Notes: generated by a model from the letters alone, not told the origin. Positions 1 through 8,970 are shown, counted from the first letter of the stretch. The stretch is 64,000 bases of DNA from Anaerolineales bacterium UBA2395 (GCA_002343775.1 DDSH01000004.1:76326-140325); one strand, 5' to 3'. Numbers and translations: made by a program.

Positions 1-1
1 C

Positions 2-169
2 AAATTGGACTATGAAGCCATCGGCGGGAATTATGTCTTCCGTACAAACGATGTGGACAATATCGCCCACATGCTGGAAACCGTTTCTGCCAAAGGTTGG
101 GCGCTGGTAGATCTGTCCATGCGCGAATCGGCGTTGGAGGAGATCTACGTGAAGTTGATGACGGGATAA
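2..169 (+). CDS. C-terminal end of an ABC transporter ATP-binding subunit (partial)
   Basis: The reading frame is open from base 2 and stops with TAA at 167-169, giving the last 55 residues of a protein that starts before the window. The tail ends in SALEEIYVKLMTG, which resembles the small C-terminal helix (S/A-LEDIFxxLT) that closes ATPases of ABC-2 type exporters. The nucleotide-binding motifs lie outside the window, so the family call rests on the tail alone. It could be another protein with a similar ending. It does not appear to be translationally coupled to the next gene, which starts 58 bases later. Confidence 0.5.
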   Translation, partial: KLDYEAIGGNYVFRTNDVDNIAHMLETVSAKGWALVDLSMRESALEEIYVKLMTG

Positions 170-227
170 GACCTTTTCCCTAACGTGCCCATCCACGACA
201 GACTGGCTGGAAGGAGAAAATAAAAAA

Positions 228-779
228 ATGAGAAAAGTTGTCTTTGCGATCAATATCACCGTTGACGGCTGCTGCGGACACGAATCTGTAGTCGCCAACG
301 ACGAATTACACGAGTACTTTACCGAACTCCTGCAAGATTCAGACATTGAAATTTTCGGGCGCAACACGTATCATCTGATGTATCCGTACTGGCATGACGT
401 CGCAATAAATCAATCGGAATCAAAAGCCACGAACGAATTTGCCCGCACGTTCGATTTGATACCGAAGATCGTCTTTTCGACAACATTGAAGAGCGTGGAG
501 TGGAAAAACACAACGCTTTTGCGTTCAAATCTTCAAGAAGAGGTCTTAAGACTGAAACAACAGCCAGGAAAAAATATTTCCGTCGGCGGGTTAAACATTG
601 CGTCACAACTCGCTCAGTCGGGTCTGATCGATGAGTATCATTTTCTTATTCAGCCGATCGTTGCAGGAAAAGGTCCCCGTTTGTTCGAATCGGGCAAGGA
701 TTTTACATTGGAACTCGTCGGATCAAAAACATTTCAATCTGGCGTTGTAGCGTTGCGCTACAAGACTATTTATAAGTAA
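228..779 (+). CDS. dihydrofolate reductase family protein (RibD C-terminal domain)
   Basis: 183 residues, the usual size for stand-alone RibD_C/DHFR-like proteins. The N-terminus MRKVVFAINITVDG is the first strand of the fold. IFGRNTYHLM (about residues 42-51) matches the cofactor-side GRxTY segment, and VGGLNIASQLAQSGLIDEY followed by PIVAGKGPRLF (about 118-153) is the conserved C-terminal half. Such proteins probably bind NADPH and reduce an unknown substrate; it is not the folate-pathway FolA by sequence style. The start has an AAGGAG ribosome site ten bases upstream. It runs alone towards the convergent liv operon, with a shared terminator after it. Confidence 0.85.
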   Translation: MRKVVFAINITVDGCCGHESVVANDELHEYFTELLQDSDIEIFGRNTYHLMYPYWHDVAINQSESKATNEFARTFDLIPKIVFSTTLKSVEWKNTTLLRSNLQEEVLRLKQQPGKNISVGGLNIASQLAQSGLIDEYHFLIQPIVAGKGPRLFESGKDFTLELVGSKTFQSGVVALRYKTIYK

Positions 780-805
780 CAAAAAGATGGCAGGATGAAA
801 TTAAA

Positions 806-836
806 AAAGGCGCACAGGAATGATCTGTGCGCCTTT
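806..836. terminator. bidirectional rho-independent terminator
   Basis: Perfect stem AAAGGCGCACAG (806-817) and CTGTGCGCCTTT (825-836) with a seven-base loop. A-tract on the left and T-tract on the right allow it to work for the plus-strand gene ending at 779 and for livM ending at 855 on the minus strand. Confidence 0.85.
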
Positions 837-854
837 GCAACTACCTTCTTGTGT

Positions 855-1886
855 TTATCCAAACATCTTTAGCAGACGCTCCCAACCCTGCTTGATCTGT
901 AAGGACTTCAATCGCCACGTACCAACAATGCCGTACGGGATGAACAACACGAATAGCACGTAGATCGCGCCGTTGATGAAACTGGCGCTCTCGCCGATGT
1001 AGCGGCGCAGACCGTAATCCAGCAGGCGGAAGACGATGGCGCCGACAAATGCGCCGTTCAAGGTGCCGACACCGCCGATGAGCAGAATGAGCAAAGCGGT
1101 GACGGTGTACCCCAGCCCTGCTGTATTCGGGCTGACAATGGGTTGGTAGAGCGTGTGCAAAAATCCAGCCAGCGCCGCGGTGAGGGACGAAAGCAACAGC
1201 GCGGAAAGTTTGAAGTAGAAAGTGTTGTAACCTAGCATCTGGGCGCGCCCTTCGTTCTCACGGATGGCAACGCATACCCGTCCCGTTGGCGAGTTGACGA
1301 AACGCTGGTACAGCAAATAGATCAGCACCATCACGGTCAATGCGACGAAGTAGAAGCGCAGGCGTTCGGTGGCGGGACTGATAAAGGCAGGCACGATCAC
1401 ACCTTGCAGACCCACGTCCGCGCCTGTGTATTCGCCAAATTCACTGGACATGACCAAAATATGAAACACAGAGCCAAGCCCCAGAGTGACGAGCGCAAAC
1501 GTAATCCCCTTCACACGCGGCAATACCAACCCAAAGAGCAGGGCTTGCACCACCGAAGCGACCACCAGCCATCCCAATGTGGCTGGTAGAGACAAGCCGA
1601 AACTCTTGATGGCAATGCCCGTCAGGTATGCGCCGACAGCGAAGAACATGGAATGTCCGAACGAGAGCAAGCCTGTAATCCCGAAGATGACGTCAAAACT
1701 CAGGGCGTAAATGGTGAGAATGAATATCTCGATGGCAAGACCCTGAATGAATTTGGATTGCCCGTTGCCGTTGACAAACACATCCGCAGGCGATGCGCCG
1801 TTGAGCAAGCCGACAAGGAATGGCAGAAGAATGAGACCCAACAAGGTGAGAAGTGAACCACGGTGTGAGATAAAAAAGTTTTTCAT
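855..1886 (-). CDS. livM: branched-chain amino acid-type ABC transporter permease LivM
   Basis: 343 residues with about nine to ten hydrophobic segments, typical of LivM. The segment SFGHSMFFAVGAYLTGI and the later GGVGTLNGAFVGAIVF are the conserved LivM blocks that contact the ATPases. It forms the permease pair with LivH and imports hydrophobic amino acids or, in many bacteria, other small carboxylates. I place the start at the ATG at 1886: a longer version begins with TTG at 1910 inside the end of livH, whereas the ATG has an AAGGA site. It is the last gene of the livJ-G-F-H-M operon. Confidence 0.9.
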   Translation of the reverse strand: MKNFFISHRGSLLTLLGLILLPFLVGLLNGASPADVFVNGNGQSKFIQGLAIEIFILTIYALSFDVIFGITGLLSFGHSMFFAVGAYLTGIAIKSFGLSLPATLGWLVVASVVQALLFGLVLPRVKGITFALVTLGLGSVFHILVMSSEFGEYTGADVGLQGVIVPAFISPATERLRFYFVALTVMVLIYLLYQRFVNSPTGRVCVAIRENEGRAQMLGYNTFYFKLSALLLSSLTAALAGFLHTLYQPIVSPNTAGLGYTVTALLILLIGGVGTLNGAFVGAIVFRLLDYGLRRYIGESASFINGAIYVLFVLFIPYGIVGTWRLKSLQIKQGWERLLKMFG

Positions 1887-1893
1887 GTCGGTT

Positions 1894-3438
1894 CTATTCC
1901 TTCTTCCCAAGCAAGCCGTTCGGCAGGAGCAGCAAAATGATCACCATCAGCATCACCGTTGAGGCAGGGACAAGCGGCGGAGTAGGTTTGAAGATGATCT
2001 CTGTAAACGGAATGGCAATGCCGATCTGCCCGTATTTGATGATGAACTGCTGGATCATCCCCACGATCACCGAGCCGAGTGCCGCGCCAGGGTAACTGGT
2101 CAGACCGCCAATGGCGAGGGCGATGAGCGCATTGAGCAGCAGGCTCTCACCCATCAGGTTTGAAAGTCCCATCGAGGGAGCAGCGAGCACACCGCCTAAT
2201 GAAGCCAGTCCCACGCCGAGCGCGAAGACCATGGTGAACACGCGGCGCACGTTGATGCCGAGCGCTTCCACCATCTGGCTATCCTGCACACCAGCGCGGA
2301 TGATCATGCCGAGGCGGGTGCGTTGCAGCAAAATCCAGATCGAGATCAACACCACCAGACCCACAATTGGGATAAAGATTTCGTTGTACACACGCACACG
2401 TCCATCGAGGATCAAAATGGTCGAACAATTGTTTGCCCACCAATCGGCAAAGTTTGTAGCGGGGCAGGCTTCACCGCCGCCATTGAAAAAGGCAGGTTTG
2501 GGCATCACAAATTCGGGGCGACCCCAAATGGCGCGCACCATTTCAATGCCGATGGCGCTCATGCCAAGCGTGAGCATCAACTGATAGATCGGGCGACTAT
2601 ACAATGGGCGAATGAGCGTGGCTTCCATTACACCGCCGAGGGCAACGCCGCTCAGGGTGGCAACCAACACCGCCACAAAGAACAACCAGTTGGAACTCAA
2701 GCCGTACAGAAAAGCCGTCAGGTTGTCGTTGAATGCCACACCTGCAATCGCAACGATCAATGCAATCGCGATGCTGACAAAATTTTTCCACGATAGACGA
2801 ACGGTGCGCGGTGAACTGTCGAACAACGAAATACCGAATGCACCGATAACACTGGCAAGCAGCAACCCAATGAACGCGCTGGGCATGGTCACCTCGGTGA
2901 ACGCGGCAGGCATCACAGGCAGGCGCGCACCCGAATCAGCCATAAAAGAAAACGTGACGGGGCTTTGGGCGTAGTTCTCCACATCCCAAATGGCGATGGG
3001 GTAACGGGGCAGGATAAAGCCGAAGAGGAGAATCGAGACGAGGATCAAAGCCCAGGGGAGTAAACGCCTCAGACTTAAGCCGAGCCTGATTCGGCTTGCG
3101 AGAAGCGGGTACACATCCCCAAGCGCAAACCCCGAAACGATCAACGCCAGCGGAGTCAACAAATCCACAAAGGTATCGGGGCGGACGACGACCGTCCAAC
3201 CCATGTAGGCGCCGATCATGAAGAGCGTGCCGTGCGCGAGGTTGAGCACGTCGAGCAGACCGAAGATGAGCGAGAAACCCGATGCGACGAGGAAGGTGAT
3301 GGAGCCGACCGCGAGACCGCGCAGAAGCGTGATGACGAAATCTTTTTTCTCCATGCCTTGTGCGGCGGCGGTGAGAAAGACTGCCATCACCAGCACAGTT
3401 ACAAGCATGACGATATTTTTACGAAGGAAGGAGTTCAT
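1894..3438 (-). CDS. livH: branched-chain amino acid-type ABC transporter permease LivH, with a large extra membrane insert
   Basis: 514 residues; LivH is normally about 290-310. Residues 1-82 carry the usual start of the fold (LVASGFSLIFGLLDVLNLAHGTLFMIGAYMGW) and the normal sequence resumes near residue 265 (ALGGVMEATLIRPLYSRP). Between them are about 170 extra residues with several hydrophobic stretches. A second, smaller Cys-containing insert (FFNGGGEACPATNFADWW) follows near residue 330. The EAA-like block GGLTSYPGAALGSVIVG is present near the C-terminus. The reading frame is intact and lies between livF and livM with a one-base gap to livF, so it should be functional. Confidence 0.9.
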   Translation of the reverse strand: MNSFLRKNIVMLVTVLVMAVFLTAAAQGMEKKDFVITLLRGLAVGSITFLVASGFSLIFGLLDVLNLAHGTLFMIGAYMGWTVVVRPDTFVDLLTPLALIVSGFALGDVYPLLASRIRLGLSLRRLLPWALILVSILLFGFILPRYPIAIWDVENYAQSPVTFSFMADSGARLPVMPAAFTEVTMPSAFIGLLLASVIGAFGISLFDSSPRTVRLSWKNFVSIAIALIVAIAGVAFNDNLTAFLYGLSSNWLFFVAVLVATLSGVALGGVMEATLIRPLYSRPIYQLMLTLGMSAIGIEMVRAIWGRPEFVMPKPAFFNGGGEACPATNFADWWANNCSTILILDGRVRVYNEIFIPIVGLVVLISIWILLQRTRLGMIIRAGVQDSQMVEALGINVRRVFTMVFALGVGLASLGGVLAAPSMGLSNLMGESLLLNALIALAIGGLTSYPGAALGSVIVGMIQQFIIKYGQIGIAIPFTEIIFKPTPPLVPASTVMLMVIILLLLPNGLLGKKE

Positions 3439-3439
3439 G

Positions 3440-4144
3440 TTATGCGGCTCCCAGGAAACGATGAATGGCGGCTTTGTCGGCGGCGAGGTCTTTCATTTTG
3501 CCGTCTTGCACCGAGCGCCCTTCTTCGATGATGACGTAATATTCCGCCAGTTGACTGGCGACCAGGAAATTTTGCTCGACGAGAATAATGGTTGATTCTT
3601 TGGAAAGTTCATGAATGGCAGCCATCATGGATTCGATGAGGACAGGCGCGAGACCTTCGCTGGGTTCGTCGATGAGCAGAAGTTGATTGTCAGGGACGAG
3701 TGCGCGGGCAATGGCGAGCATTTGCTGCTGCCCACCTGAAAGACTCGTGCCAGGCAGCGCGATCAAGCGCTTGAGGTCGGGAAAGAGATCGAAGATAAAA
3801 TCTTTCTTGCGGAGATAATCGCCTTTTTTGCGTTCGGCAATTTTGAGATTTTCTTCCACGCTCAGATCACGGAAGATGGCGCGGTGTTCGGGGACGAAGC
3901 CAATACCCATGCTGGCGATATCGAAGGAACGCATACCGTTCACTTCCTGTCCATTGAAGACAACCCTGCCTTCACGCGGCGGGGTTAGCCCAAGAATGGA
4001 TTTGAGTGTGGTGGTCTTGCCCGCGCCGTTGCGCCCCAGCAATGCAACGATGGAGCCTTTCGGCACGCGGACATTCACTCCCTGCAGGATGTGATACTGA
4101 CCAATGAAGGTGTGGATGTTCTGTACGTCGAGGATATTTTCCAT
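3440..4144 (-). CDS. livF: branched-chain amino acid-type ABC transporter ATP-binding protein LivF
   Basis: 234 residues, the normal LivF length. Walker A GRNGAGKT is at residues 37-44, the signature LSGGQQQ at 135-141, Walker B LLLIDEP at 155-161, and the H-loop region lies in the C-terminal quarter. It hydrolyses ATP together with LivG to drive import through LivH/LivM. The stop lies one base before livH, so translation is probably coupled. A palindromic repeat sits in the 79-base gap to livG. Confidence 0.93.
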   Translation of the reverse strand: MENILDVQNIHTFIGQYHILQGVNVRVPKGSIVALLGRNGAGKTTTLKSILGLTPPREGRVVFNGQEVNGMRSFDIASMGIGFVPEHRAIFRDLSVEENLKIAERKKGDYLRKKDFIFDLFPDLKRLIALPGTSLSGGQQQMLAIARALVPDNQLLLIDEPSEGLAPVLIESMMAAIHELSKESTIILVEQNFLVASQLAEYYVIIEEGRSVQDGKMKDLAADKAAIHRFLGAA

Positions 4145-4156
4145 GTGACCTCAAAT

Positions 4157-4222
4157 AGTGGGAAGTGAGCAGTGGACAGTGGGTAGTTCTCTACACACTA
4201 TCCACCTTCCACTATCCACTGA
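4157..4222. repeat. imperfect palindromic intergenic repeat between livG and livF
   Basis: Built from repeated words of the type CAGTGGACAGTGG and its complement CCACTATCCACTG. The two halves face each other, so the transcript can fold into a long imperfect hairpin. There is no coding potential. Confidence 0.6.
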
Positions 4223-4223
4223 T

Positions 4224-4994
4224 TTACACATTCAATTCGTACAGCCCGCCAAGATAGGCTGTTTGTACTTCTTTATTTGCGGCGATCTCGGAGGGAGTGC
4301 CTTCGGCAAGGACTTTACCCTGGTGCATGACCGTGATCTGGTCGGAGACGCTCATGACCACGTTCATGTTGTGTTCCACGAGCATGACGGTTTTGTTGCC
4401 TGCTTTTTGAATGCCTTGAATCAATTCGATCAATTCAGGCACTTGTTCCGATGCCATGCCCGCTGTCGGTTCATCGAGCAGCAGCACTTCGGGATCAGGC
4501 GCGAGGATCATGCCGAGTTCCAGTTTACGCTGGTCACCATGTGGGAGAGTCCGAGCGAGAGTGTGGACTCGGTCTTTCAAGCCGACTTTTTCGATGACGT
4601 CCAACGTCCGCTCGGCGTAGTTTTTGAATTGTGAAGCAGCCTGCCAGAATTTGAAGTTGTCGCGTCCCAACGCCTGTGCGGCGAGACGAATGTTTTCAAA
4701 GACAGTCAGGTTGGGGAAGATATTGGTGATCTGGAAGGAGCGTCCAATTCCGTAATGAATGGTGCGATGCACGGGTTGATGCGTGATGTCGCGTCCTTTG
4801 AAAATGACCTTGCCGCTGGTCGGTTCGATGTTTCCGCTGAGCAGGTTGAAAAATGTGGTCTTGCCAGCCCCGTTGGGACCAATAATGGCATGCAATGAAT
4901 TCTTGCGGACTTTGATGCTCACACTATCCACCGCGACGAGCGCGCCAAATTGCTTGGTCAGGTTTTGGGTTTCGAAGATGATCTCGTTATCCAT
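4224..4994 (-). CDS. livG: branched-chain amino acid-type ABC transporter ATP-binding protein LivG
   Basis: 256 residues from the ATG at 4994. A longer frame starts further upstream inside a palindromic repeat; the chosen ATG has a GGAAGG site five bases away. Walker A GPNGAGKTT, the LivG-type signature LPHGDQRKLELG, and Walker B VLLLDEPTAGM are all present, followed by the MLVEHNMNVV H-loop. The longer helical domain between Walker A and the signature (VFENIRLAAQALG and beyond) is typical of LivG rather than LivF. It is the first gene after the substrate-binding protein livJ. Confidence 0.93.
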   Translation of the reverse strand: MDNEIIFETQNLTKQFGALVAVDSVSIKVRKNSLHAIIGPNGAGKTTFFNLLSGNIEPTSGKVIFKGRDITHQPVHRTIHYGIGRSFQITNIFPNLTVFENIRLAAQALGRDNFKFWQAASQFKNYAERTLDVIEKVGLKDRVHTLARTLPHGDQRKLELGMILAPDPEVLLLDEPTAGMASEQVPELIELIQGIQKAGNKTVMLVEHNMNVVMSVSDQITVMHQGKVLAEGTPSEIAANKEVQTAYLGGLYELNV

Positions 4995-5010
4995 AATGCC
5001 TTCCAGATTA

Positions 5011-5080
5011 GACGATTGACGATTGACCATGGACGATAGAGAAGTGCAATACTATCGTCCATGGTCTGTGGTCCATGGTC
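5011..5080. repeat. palindromic intergenic repeat between livJ and livG
   Basis: Perfect 15-base inverted repeat GACCATGGACGATAG (5025-5039) and CTATCGTCCATGGTC (5052-5066), flanked by partial copies of the same word on both sides. It overlaps the extended N-terminal frame of livG, which is one reason to prefer the shorter livG. Confidence 0.75.
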
Positions 5081-5085
5081 AAACA

Positions 5086-5117
5086 AGTGACTGAAACTCT
5101 CGCGAATTCCAGTCACT
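5086..5117 (-). terminator. hairpin between livJ and livG (possible partial terminator or processing site)
   Basis: Stem AGTGACTG (5086-5093) and CAGTCACT (5110-5117) just after the livJ stop on the minus strand, followed there by a weak TTGTTTG tract. Such hairpins commonly let the binding-protein gene be expressed more strongly than the rest of the transporter operon. The T-tract is poor, so full termination is unlikely. Confidence 0.4.
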
Positions 5118-5132
5118 CATTGTAGTACGGAA

Positions 5133-6512
5133 TTACTGTCCGCTCAGGGTGCCGTAGGGCAGGTCACCGCAGCGATCTTTCAACGCTTCGGGGAGCAAGC
5201 AGGGTGGTTCGGGGCGGGAGGTGTCTACGTATTCGTAGAACGCGGCTTCGGGGTCGGTCACGTTGACCAGTTTGAGGATGTACATATCCTGAATGGCTAC
5301 ATGATCTTCGGGGCGGATGTAGACGGTGCCCTTCGGACCTTCGAATTCAATGCCTTCCATGGCGGTCTTGAGCGCTTCACCGCTGGCGTCGCCGTTGGTC
5401 GCCTTGATGGCTTCCACAACGAGGATGGCGGCGTTCATGCCATCAGCATCGAAGAGGTCGGGGTTCACGCCATAGCGCGGCTTGGTGTTGGCAACGAGCC
5501 AGTCATTGATCTCGTTGGAGGGGGCGCTGTAGTGATACAGGATGCCCGCAGTAGTGCCAACGGCATTCGCGAAGAAGGTCGGCATGAGGACGTTGTCAAT
5601 GAAGGTTGCGCCGAGCGCCATCGATTCGGTAACGCCCTGATCTTTGGCAGCCTGCACCAAAGAGACGAAGCCCGAGCCAGCCCAGGTCACGATGTAGGCT
5701 TCTGCGCCAGAGTTCGCGATCTGTTCCATGTACGGGGTGAAGTCGGTGGTATCCAACGGGGCGAAGATATCGTCAGCGACGAATTCAGCGCCTTCGAGGG
5801 AGCAGGCATCGCGGAAGGCAGCGGCGGAACCCTGTCCGAACGCATAGTCAGGCGCGATCTGGACGAAGGTCGAATACTGCTGGGTCAGGGCGATACATTC
5901 GTTCATTGCATCCTGATAGTTGTTGCGGCTGGTGCGGAAGGTGAATTCGTTGAAGTTGACACCAGTAATGTCATTTGCTGCAGCAGGAGCCACGATGAGC
6001 GGAATTCCGTTTTCGAGTGCAATGCCCTGAAGGGTGGCGGTGGCGCCAGAAGACACGGTGCCGACGAGGATGTTCACGCCGTTGACGTCGATCAATTCAC
6101 GGGCGACGGTGGCGGTGTTCTCGGGGTTGCTGGCATCATCGCGGACGTACACAACGATCTCGCATTCGTCGAGCATGAAGGTGTTTTCCTGGGTCTGGGT
6201 GAAGTCAAACTTTTCACCCGCGGAACCAGCAGCGCCTGTGGCGTATTCCATGCCAAGCATGAAGGAGCGCAGGATGTGAGCGCCATAAATGGCGAGCGCG
6301 CCAGAGGCATCGGTGATGAGACCGACCTTGATCGGTTCGGCGCAGGTCAAGCCAGCGGCGGGTTCTTCCGTGGCGGGAGCCTCGGTTGCGGCTTCTTCAG
6401 TCGCGGGGGCTTCGGTGGCTTCAACGGGGGCTTCCGTCGCAGCGGGGGCGCAGGCAGCCAAGACGAGAGACAAGGCTACGAGCAAGAAAGCGAACGTACG
6501 AAATACTTTCAT
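5133..6512 (-). CDS. livJ: extracellular substrate-binding lipoprotein of the Liv-type ABC importer
   Basis: 459 residues. A lipoprotein signal ends in VLAAC with Cys21 as the lipidation site, followed by an Ala/Thr/Glu/Pro-rich linker (about 22-53) that tethers the protein to the outer face of the membrane. The rest is a type 1 periplasmic binding fold: IKVGLITDASGALAIYG near residue 61, NILVGTVSSGATATLQGIA near 150, and AYIVTWAGSGF near 270. Ligand specificity cannot be read from the sequence; this family binds branched-chain amino acids, amides, urea or aromatic and aliphatic acids. The neighbouring acyl-CoA ligases make a carboxylic acid plausible. It heads the liv operon. Confidence 0.88.
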   Translation of the reverse strand: MKVFRTFAFLLVALSLVLAACAPAATEAPVEATEAPATEEAATEAPATEEPAAGLTCAEPIKVGLITDASGALAIYGAHILRSFMLGMEYATGAAGSAGEKFDFTQTQENTFMLDECEIVVYVRDDASNPENTATVARELIDVNGVNILVGTVSSGATATLQGIALENGIPLIVAPAAANDITGVNFNEFTFRTSRNNYQDAMNECIALTQQYSTFVQIAPDYAFGQGSAAAFRDACSLEGAEFVADDIFAPLDTTDFTPYMEQIANSGAEAYIVTWAGSGFVSLVQAAKDQGVTESMALGATFIDNVLMPTFFANAVGTTAGILYHYSAPSNEINDWLVANTKPRYGVNPDLFDADGMNAAILVVEAIKATNGDASGEALKTAMEGIEFEGPKGTVYIRPEDHVAIQDMYILKLVNVTDPEAAFYEYVDTSRPEPPCLLPEALKDRCGDLPYGTLSGQ

Positions 6513-6567
6513 TTTTATTCTTCTCCTTTGTTATATGGTTCGATTTATCAGCACAAGAGAACGCCTC

Positions 6568-7371
6568 TTAGGCTGCAAAATCCAAAATTGTGCGCGAGGC
6601 GGCTTCCGCAATTTCAATCGGGAAGAAATGCCCCGCATCGGGGAAAATGACCACGGTGCTGCCCGCGATCTTCTGCGCGAGCAAGTCTGCGTTGGCGGGT
6701 GGCACCACTTTGTCGTGCGCGCCGAACAGGATGAGGGTCGGGACGTTGAGGCGCGGAAGTTTGTTTTCAAATGCTGCCGCTTCAGGCATCAGACCAAGTC
6801 CGATTGCCATCTGCGCTTGATAGTGAACAGGCTCGATCGGATTCGCCACGCGCCACTGAATCCACTCTTCGATCATCGCTGGATTTTTCTCAGACCAGCC
6901 TGGAGCGGTGCTAACCGCCAAGCCGTTCTTGAAACGAGTGAGTGCATCGCTGGTCACATCGGTGAGGACTTTCATCGCCTCTGGCGTGATGGGAGCATGG
7001 TTCGGTCCCCCAAAGTTGGTCGAACACAGGATGAGTTTTTCTACTCTCTGCGGAAAATCCAACGCGATGGCTTGAGCAATGAACCCGCCCATCGAATGCC
7101 CGACGATAACGGCTTTTTCGATCTTCAACGCATCCAGCAGTCCAACCGTATCTTGCGCCAGCATCCCAGCCGTGTACGGACCCGCAGGCTTGTCACTCTG
7201 CCCCACGCCGCGATTATCAAATGTAATGACTTGAAATTTTTCCGCCAACAGCGGAACCATCTTGTGCCACTGCCAACTGGAATACCCAAGACCCGAAATC
7301 AAAACGAGCGGCTTGCCTTCGCCGTGAATTTCGTAGTAGAGTTCGATTCCGTTTGTTTGTATCTTTGGCAT
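6568..7371 (-). CDS. alpha/beta hydrolase
   Basis: 267 residues from the ATG at 7371, which has a GGAG site; a GTG six bases further upstream is less likely. The nucleophile elbow GHSMGG places the catalytic Ser at residue 93. FGAHDKVVPP supplies the acid and PDAGHFFPIE near the C-terminus the His. The oxyanion region GLGYSSWQW follows the second strand. It resembles the 3-oxoadipate enol-lactonase/C-C hydrolase group, but substrate cannot be assigned. It is separated from livJ by 55 bases and shares the N-terminal pattern MPKIxxNGxELYYE with the hydrolase at 9868-10668, so the two are probably paralogues. Confidence 0.85.
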   Translation of the reverse strand: MPKIQTNGIELYYEIHGEGKPLVLISGLGYSSWQWHKMVPLLAEKFQVITFDNRGVGQSDKPAGPYTAGMLAQDTVGLLDALKIEKAVIVGHSMGGFIAQAIALDFPQRVEKLILCSTNFGGPNHAPITPEAMKVLTDVTSDALTRFKNGLAVSTAPGWSEKNPAMIEEWIQWRVANPIEPVHYQAQMAIGLGLMPEAAAFENKLPRLNVPTLILFGAHDKVVPPANADLLAQKIAGSTVVIFPDAGHFFPIEIAEAASRTILDFAA

Positions 7372-7385
7372 GGTCACTCCATTTC

Positions 7386-7429
7386 AAGAAAGAGGAAAGA
7401 TGAAAGAAAATGATTCTTTCCTCTTTCTT
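7386..7429. repeat. perfect 15-base inverted repeat in intergenic gap
   Basis: AAGAAAGAGGAAAGA (7386-7400) and TCTTTCCTCTTTCTT (7415-7429), 14-base loop, in the gap between an acyl-CoA ligase and the hydrolase it precedes. Purine/pyrimidine-rich, with no T-tract of terminator type on the minus strand. It resembles the other palindromic repeats of this region in being made from short repeated words. Confidence 0.7.
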
Positions 7430-7439
7430 CTTTCATTGA

Positions 7440-8963
7440 TTATCCAGCAAACTTCGCCTTCAGTTCTGCTTTGATCACCTTTCCATACGGTGAATACGGC
7501 AGCGACTCAACAAACTCGACCCGTTTGGGAATTTTGTACTTCGCCAAACGTCCAGCGCAAAATTGAATTAATTCGTCTGCAGTAGCGGTCTGACCTGGCT
7601 TGCACGCCACGATCATCAAACCAACTTCGCCCCATTTATCATCGGGCTGACCAATGAGCGCGGCATCGGCAACAGCAGCATGTTCGCGGAAAATGGCTTC
7701 CACCTCGGCGGCGTAGACGTTCTCACCGCCGCTGATGATCATGTCTTTGAAACGACCAGCAATATAGAAGTAGCCTTCTTCATCCATACGCGCCATGTCG
7801 CCCGTGTGGAACCAGCCATCTTTGAGCGATTGCTTTGTGGCTTCCTCGTTGTTCCAATACCCGACACAAACATGGTCGCCTTTGATGATGAGTTCACCCG
7901 TCGAACCGACAGGAACGTCTTTGCAGTCTTCATCTACCAAGCGCATCTCACTATGAAAAATGGGCTTCCCCACCGAGCCGACTTTGCGCAGTGCGTCTTC
8001 ATCGGTCATCGAGAAGCAGTTCACGCCCACCTCGGTCAAACCGTAGCCCTGACGCATGACCACGCCCTTCTTCTCGCTCCACGATTGAATCAACGAAGGC
8101 GGGCACGGCGCGCCGCCGCTGATAAAGAAGCGAACATGGCTGAAATCAGCGTTCTCAAACTGCGGCGAATTCATCCACACCTGGTATAAAGTTGGCACAC
8201 CAAGAATGACCGTGCATTTTTCGTCCACGATCAATTTCAGCGAAGTATCGGGGTCGAAGGTGCGTCCGAGCAAAAGTTTGCCGCCGACGTGAAAGAGCGG
8301 CACAAGAAAAACGAACAATCCGCCCGAATGAAACATCGGGGTCAGGATCGGAGAAATATCTTTTTCGTTCAAGCCCCACGACACGACCGTATTGATGGAA
8401 TTCCAAATCAATTGTCGGTGTGGGAGGACTGCGCCCTTGGGACGTCCCGTTGTGCCTGAGGTGTAGAGGATGCACACAGCGTCATCGCCCAAAATTTCAA
8501 CGCGCTTCGGTTCTTCCGCCGAGGCTTGGTTCACCAATGTTTCATACGCTTCGCCTGAAACTTCTGCGCCTTCAATCGAAATGAGATGCTCCACTTTAAT
8601 GGAGTCTTTCATCTCGTTGTAAACCGAAATGAATTCAGGACCAACGATCAACACTTTGGGCTGACAGTCATTGACGATGTACGTCAACTCACGCGAGGTC
8701 AGCCGCCAATTGAGCGGAGCAAGAATCGCACCAATCTTCGCCACACCGAACAACAAGTCCACATACGCCACACTGTTATGCGCCAGAATGGACACACGAT
8801 CACCCTTCTCCACGCCACATGTCTCGCGCAGAAAATTCGCAGCACGATTGGCACGTTGATTCAATTCCGCATAGGTGTAGTGGACTCCGCTCGCAAGTTC
8901 GATCAACGCCTCGCGGTTTGGGGTTAGGAGTGCTCGTTTGGTGAGGATGTCGGCAGAATTCAT
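7440..8963 (-). CDS. AMP-forming acyl-CoA ligase (fatty-acid/aromatic acid CoA ligase family)
   Basis: 507 residues from the ATG at 8963; the longer TTG start lies inside a repeat. The adenylate motif ILYTSGTTGRPKG, the QGYGLTEVG motif, GWFHTGDMARMDEEGY and the C-terminal GGENVYAAEVE and PYGKVIKAEL (catalytic Lys region) are complete. The enzyme activates a carboxylic acid with ATP and joins it to CoA in the cytoplasm. It has the proportions of medium/long-chain or aromatic acyl-CoA synthetases; the substrate is unknown. A second ligase is at 13649-15181. Its place behind a Liv importer suggests activation of an imported acid. Confidence 0.9.
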   Translation of the reverse strand: MNSADILTKRALLTPNREALIELASGVHYTYAELNQRANRAANFLRETCGVEKGDRVSILAHNSVAYVDLLFGVAKIGAILAPLNWRLTSRELTYIVNDCQPKVLIVGPEFISVYNEMKDSIKVEHLISIEGAEVSGEAYETLVNQASAEEPKRVEILGDDAVCILYTSGTTGRPKGAVLPHRQLIWNSINTVVSWGLNEKDISPILTPMFHSGGLFVFLVPLFHVGGKLLLGRTFDPDTSLKLIVDEKCTVILGVPTLYQVWMNSPQFENADFSHVRFFISGGAPCPPSLIQSWSEKKGVVMRQGYGLTEVGVNCFSMTDEDALRKVGSVGKPIFHSEMRLVDEDCKDVPVGSTGELIIKGDHVCVGYWNNEEATKQSLKDGWFHTGDMARMDEEGYFYIAGRFKDMIISGGENVYAAEVEAIFREHAAVADAALIGQPDDKWGEVGLMIVACKPGQTATADELIQFCAGRLAKYKIPKRVEFVESLPYSPYGKVIKAELKAKFAG

Positions 8964-8970
8964 GATGAAG

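Noticed and set aside
5301..6650. 449-residue open frame on the plus strand
   Set aside because: Antisense to livJ, which has a lipobox and a full binding-protein fold. The plus-strand translation is low in complexity (many Gly, Asp, Val) and has no start signal.
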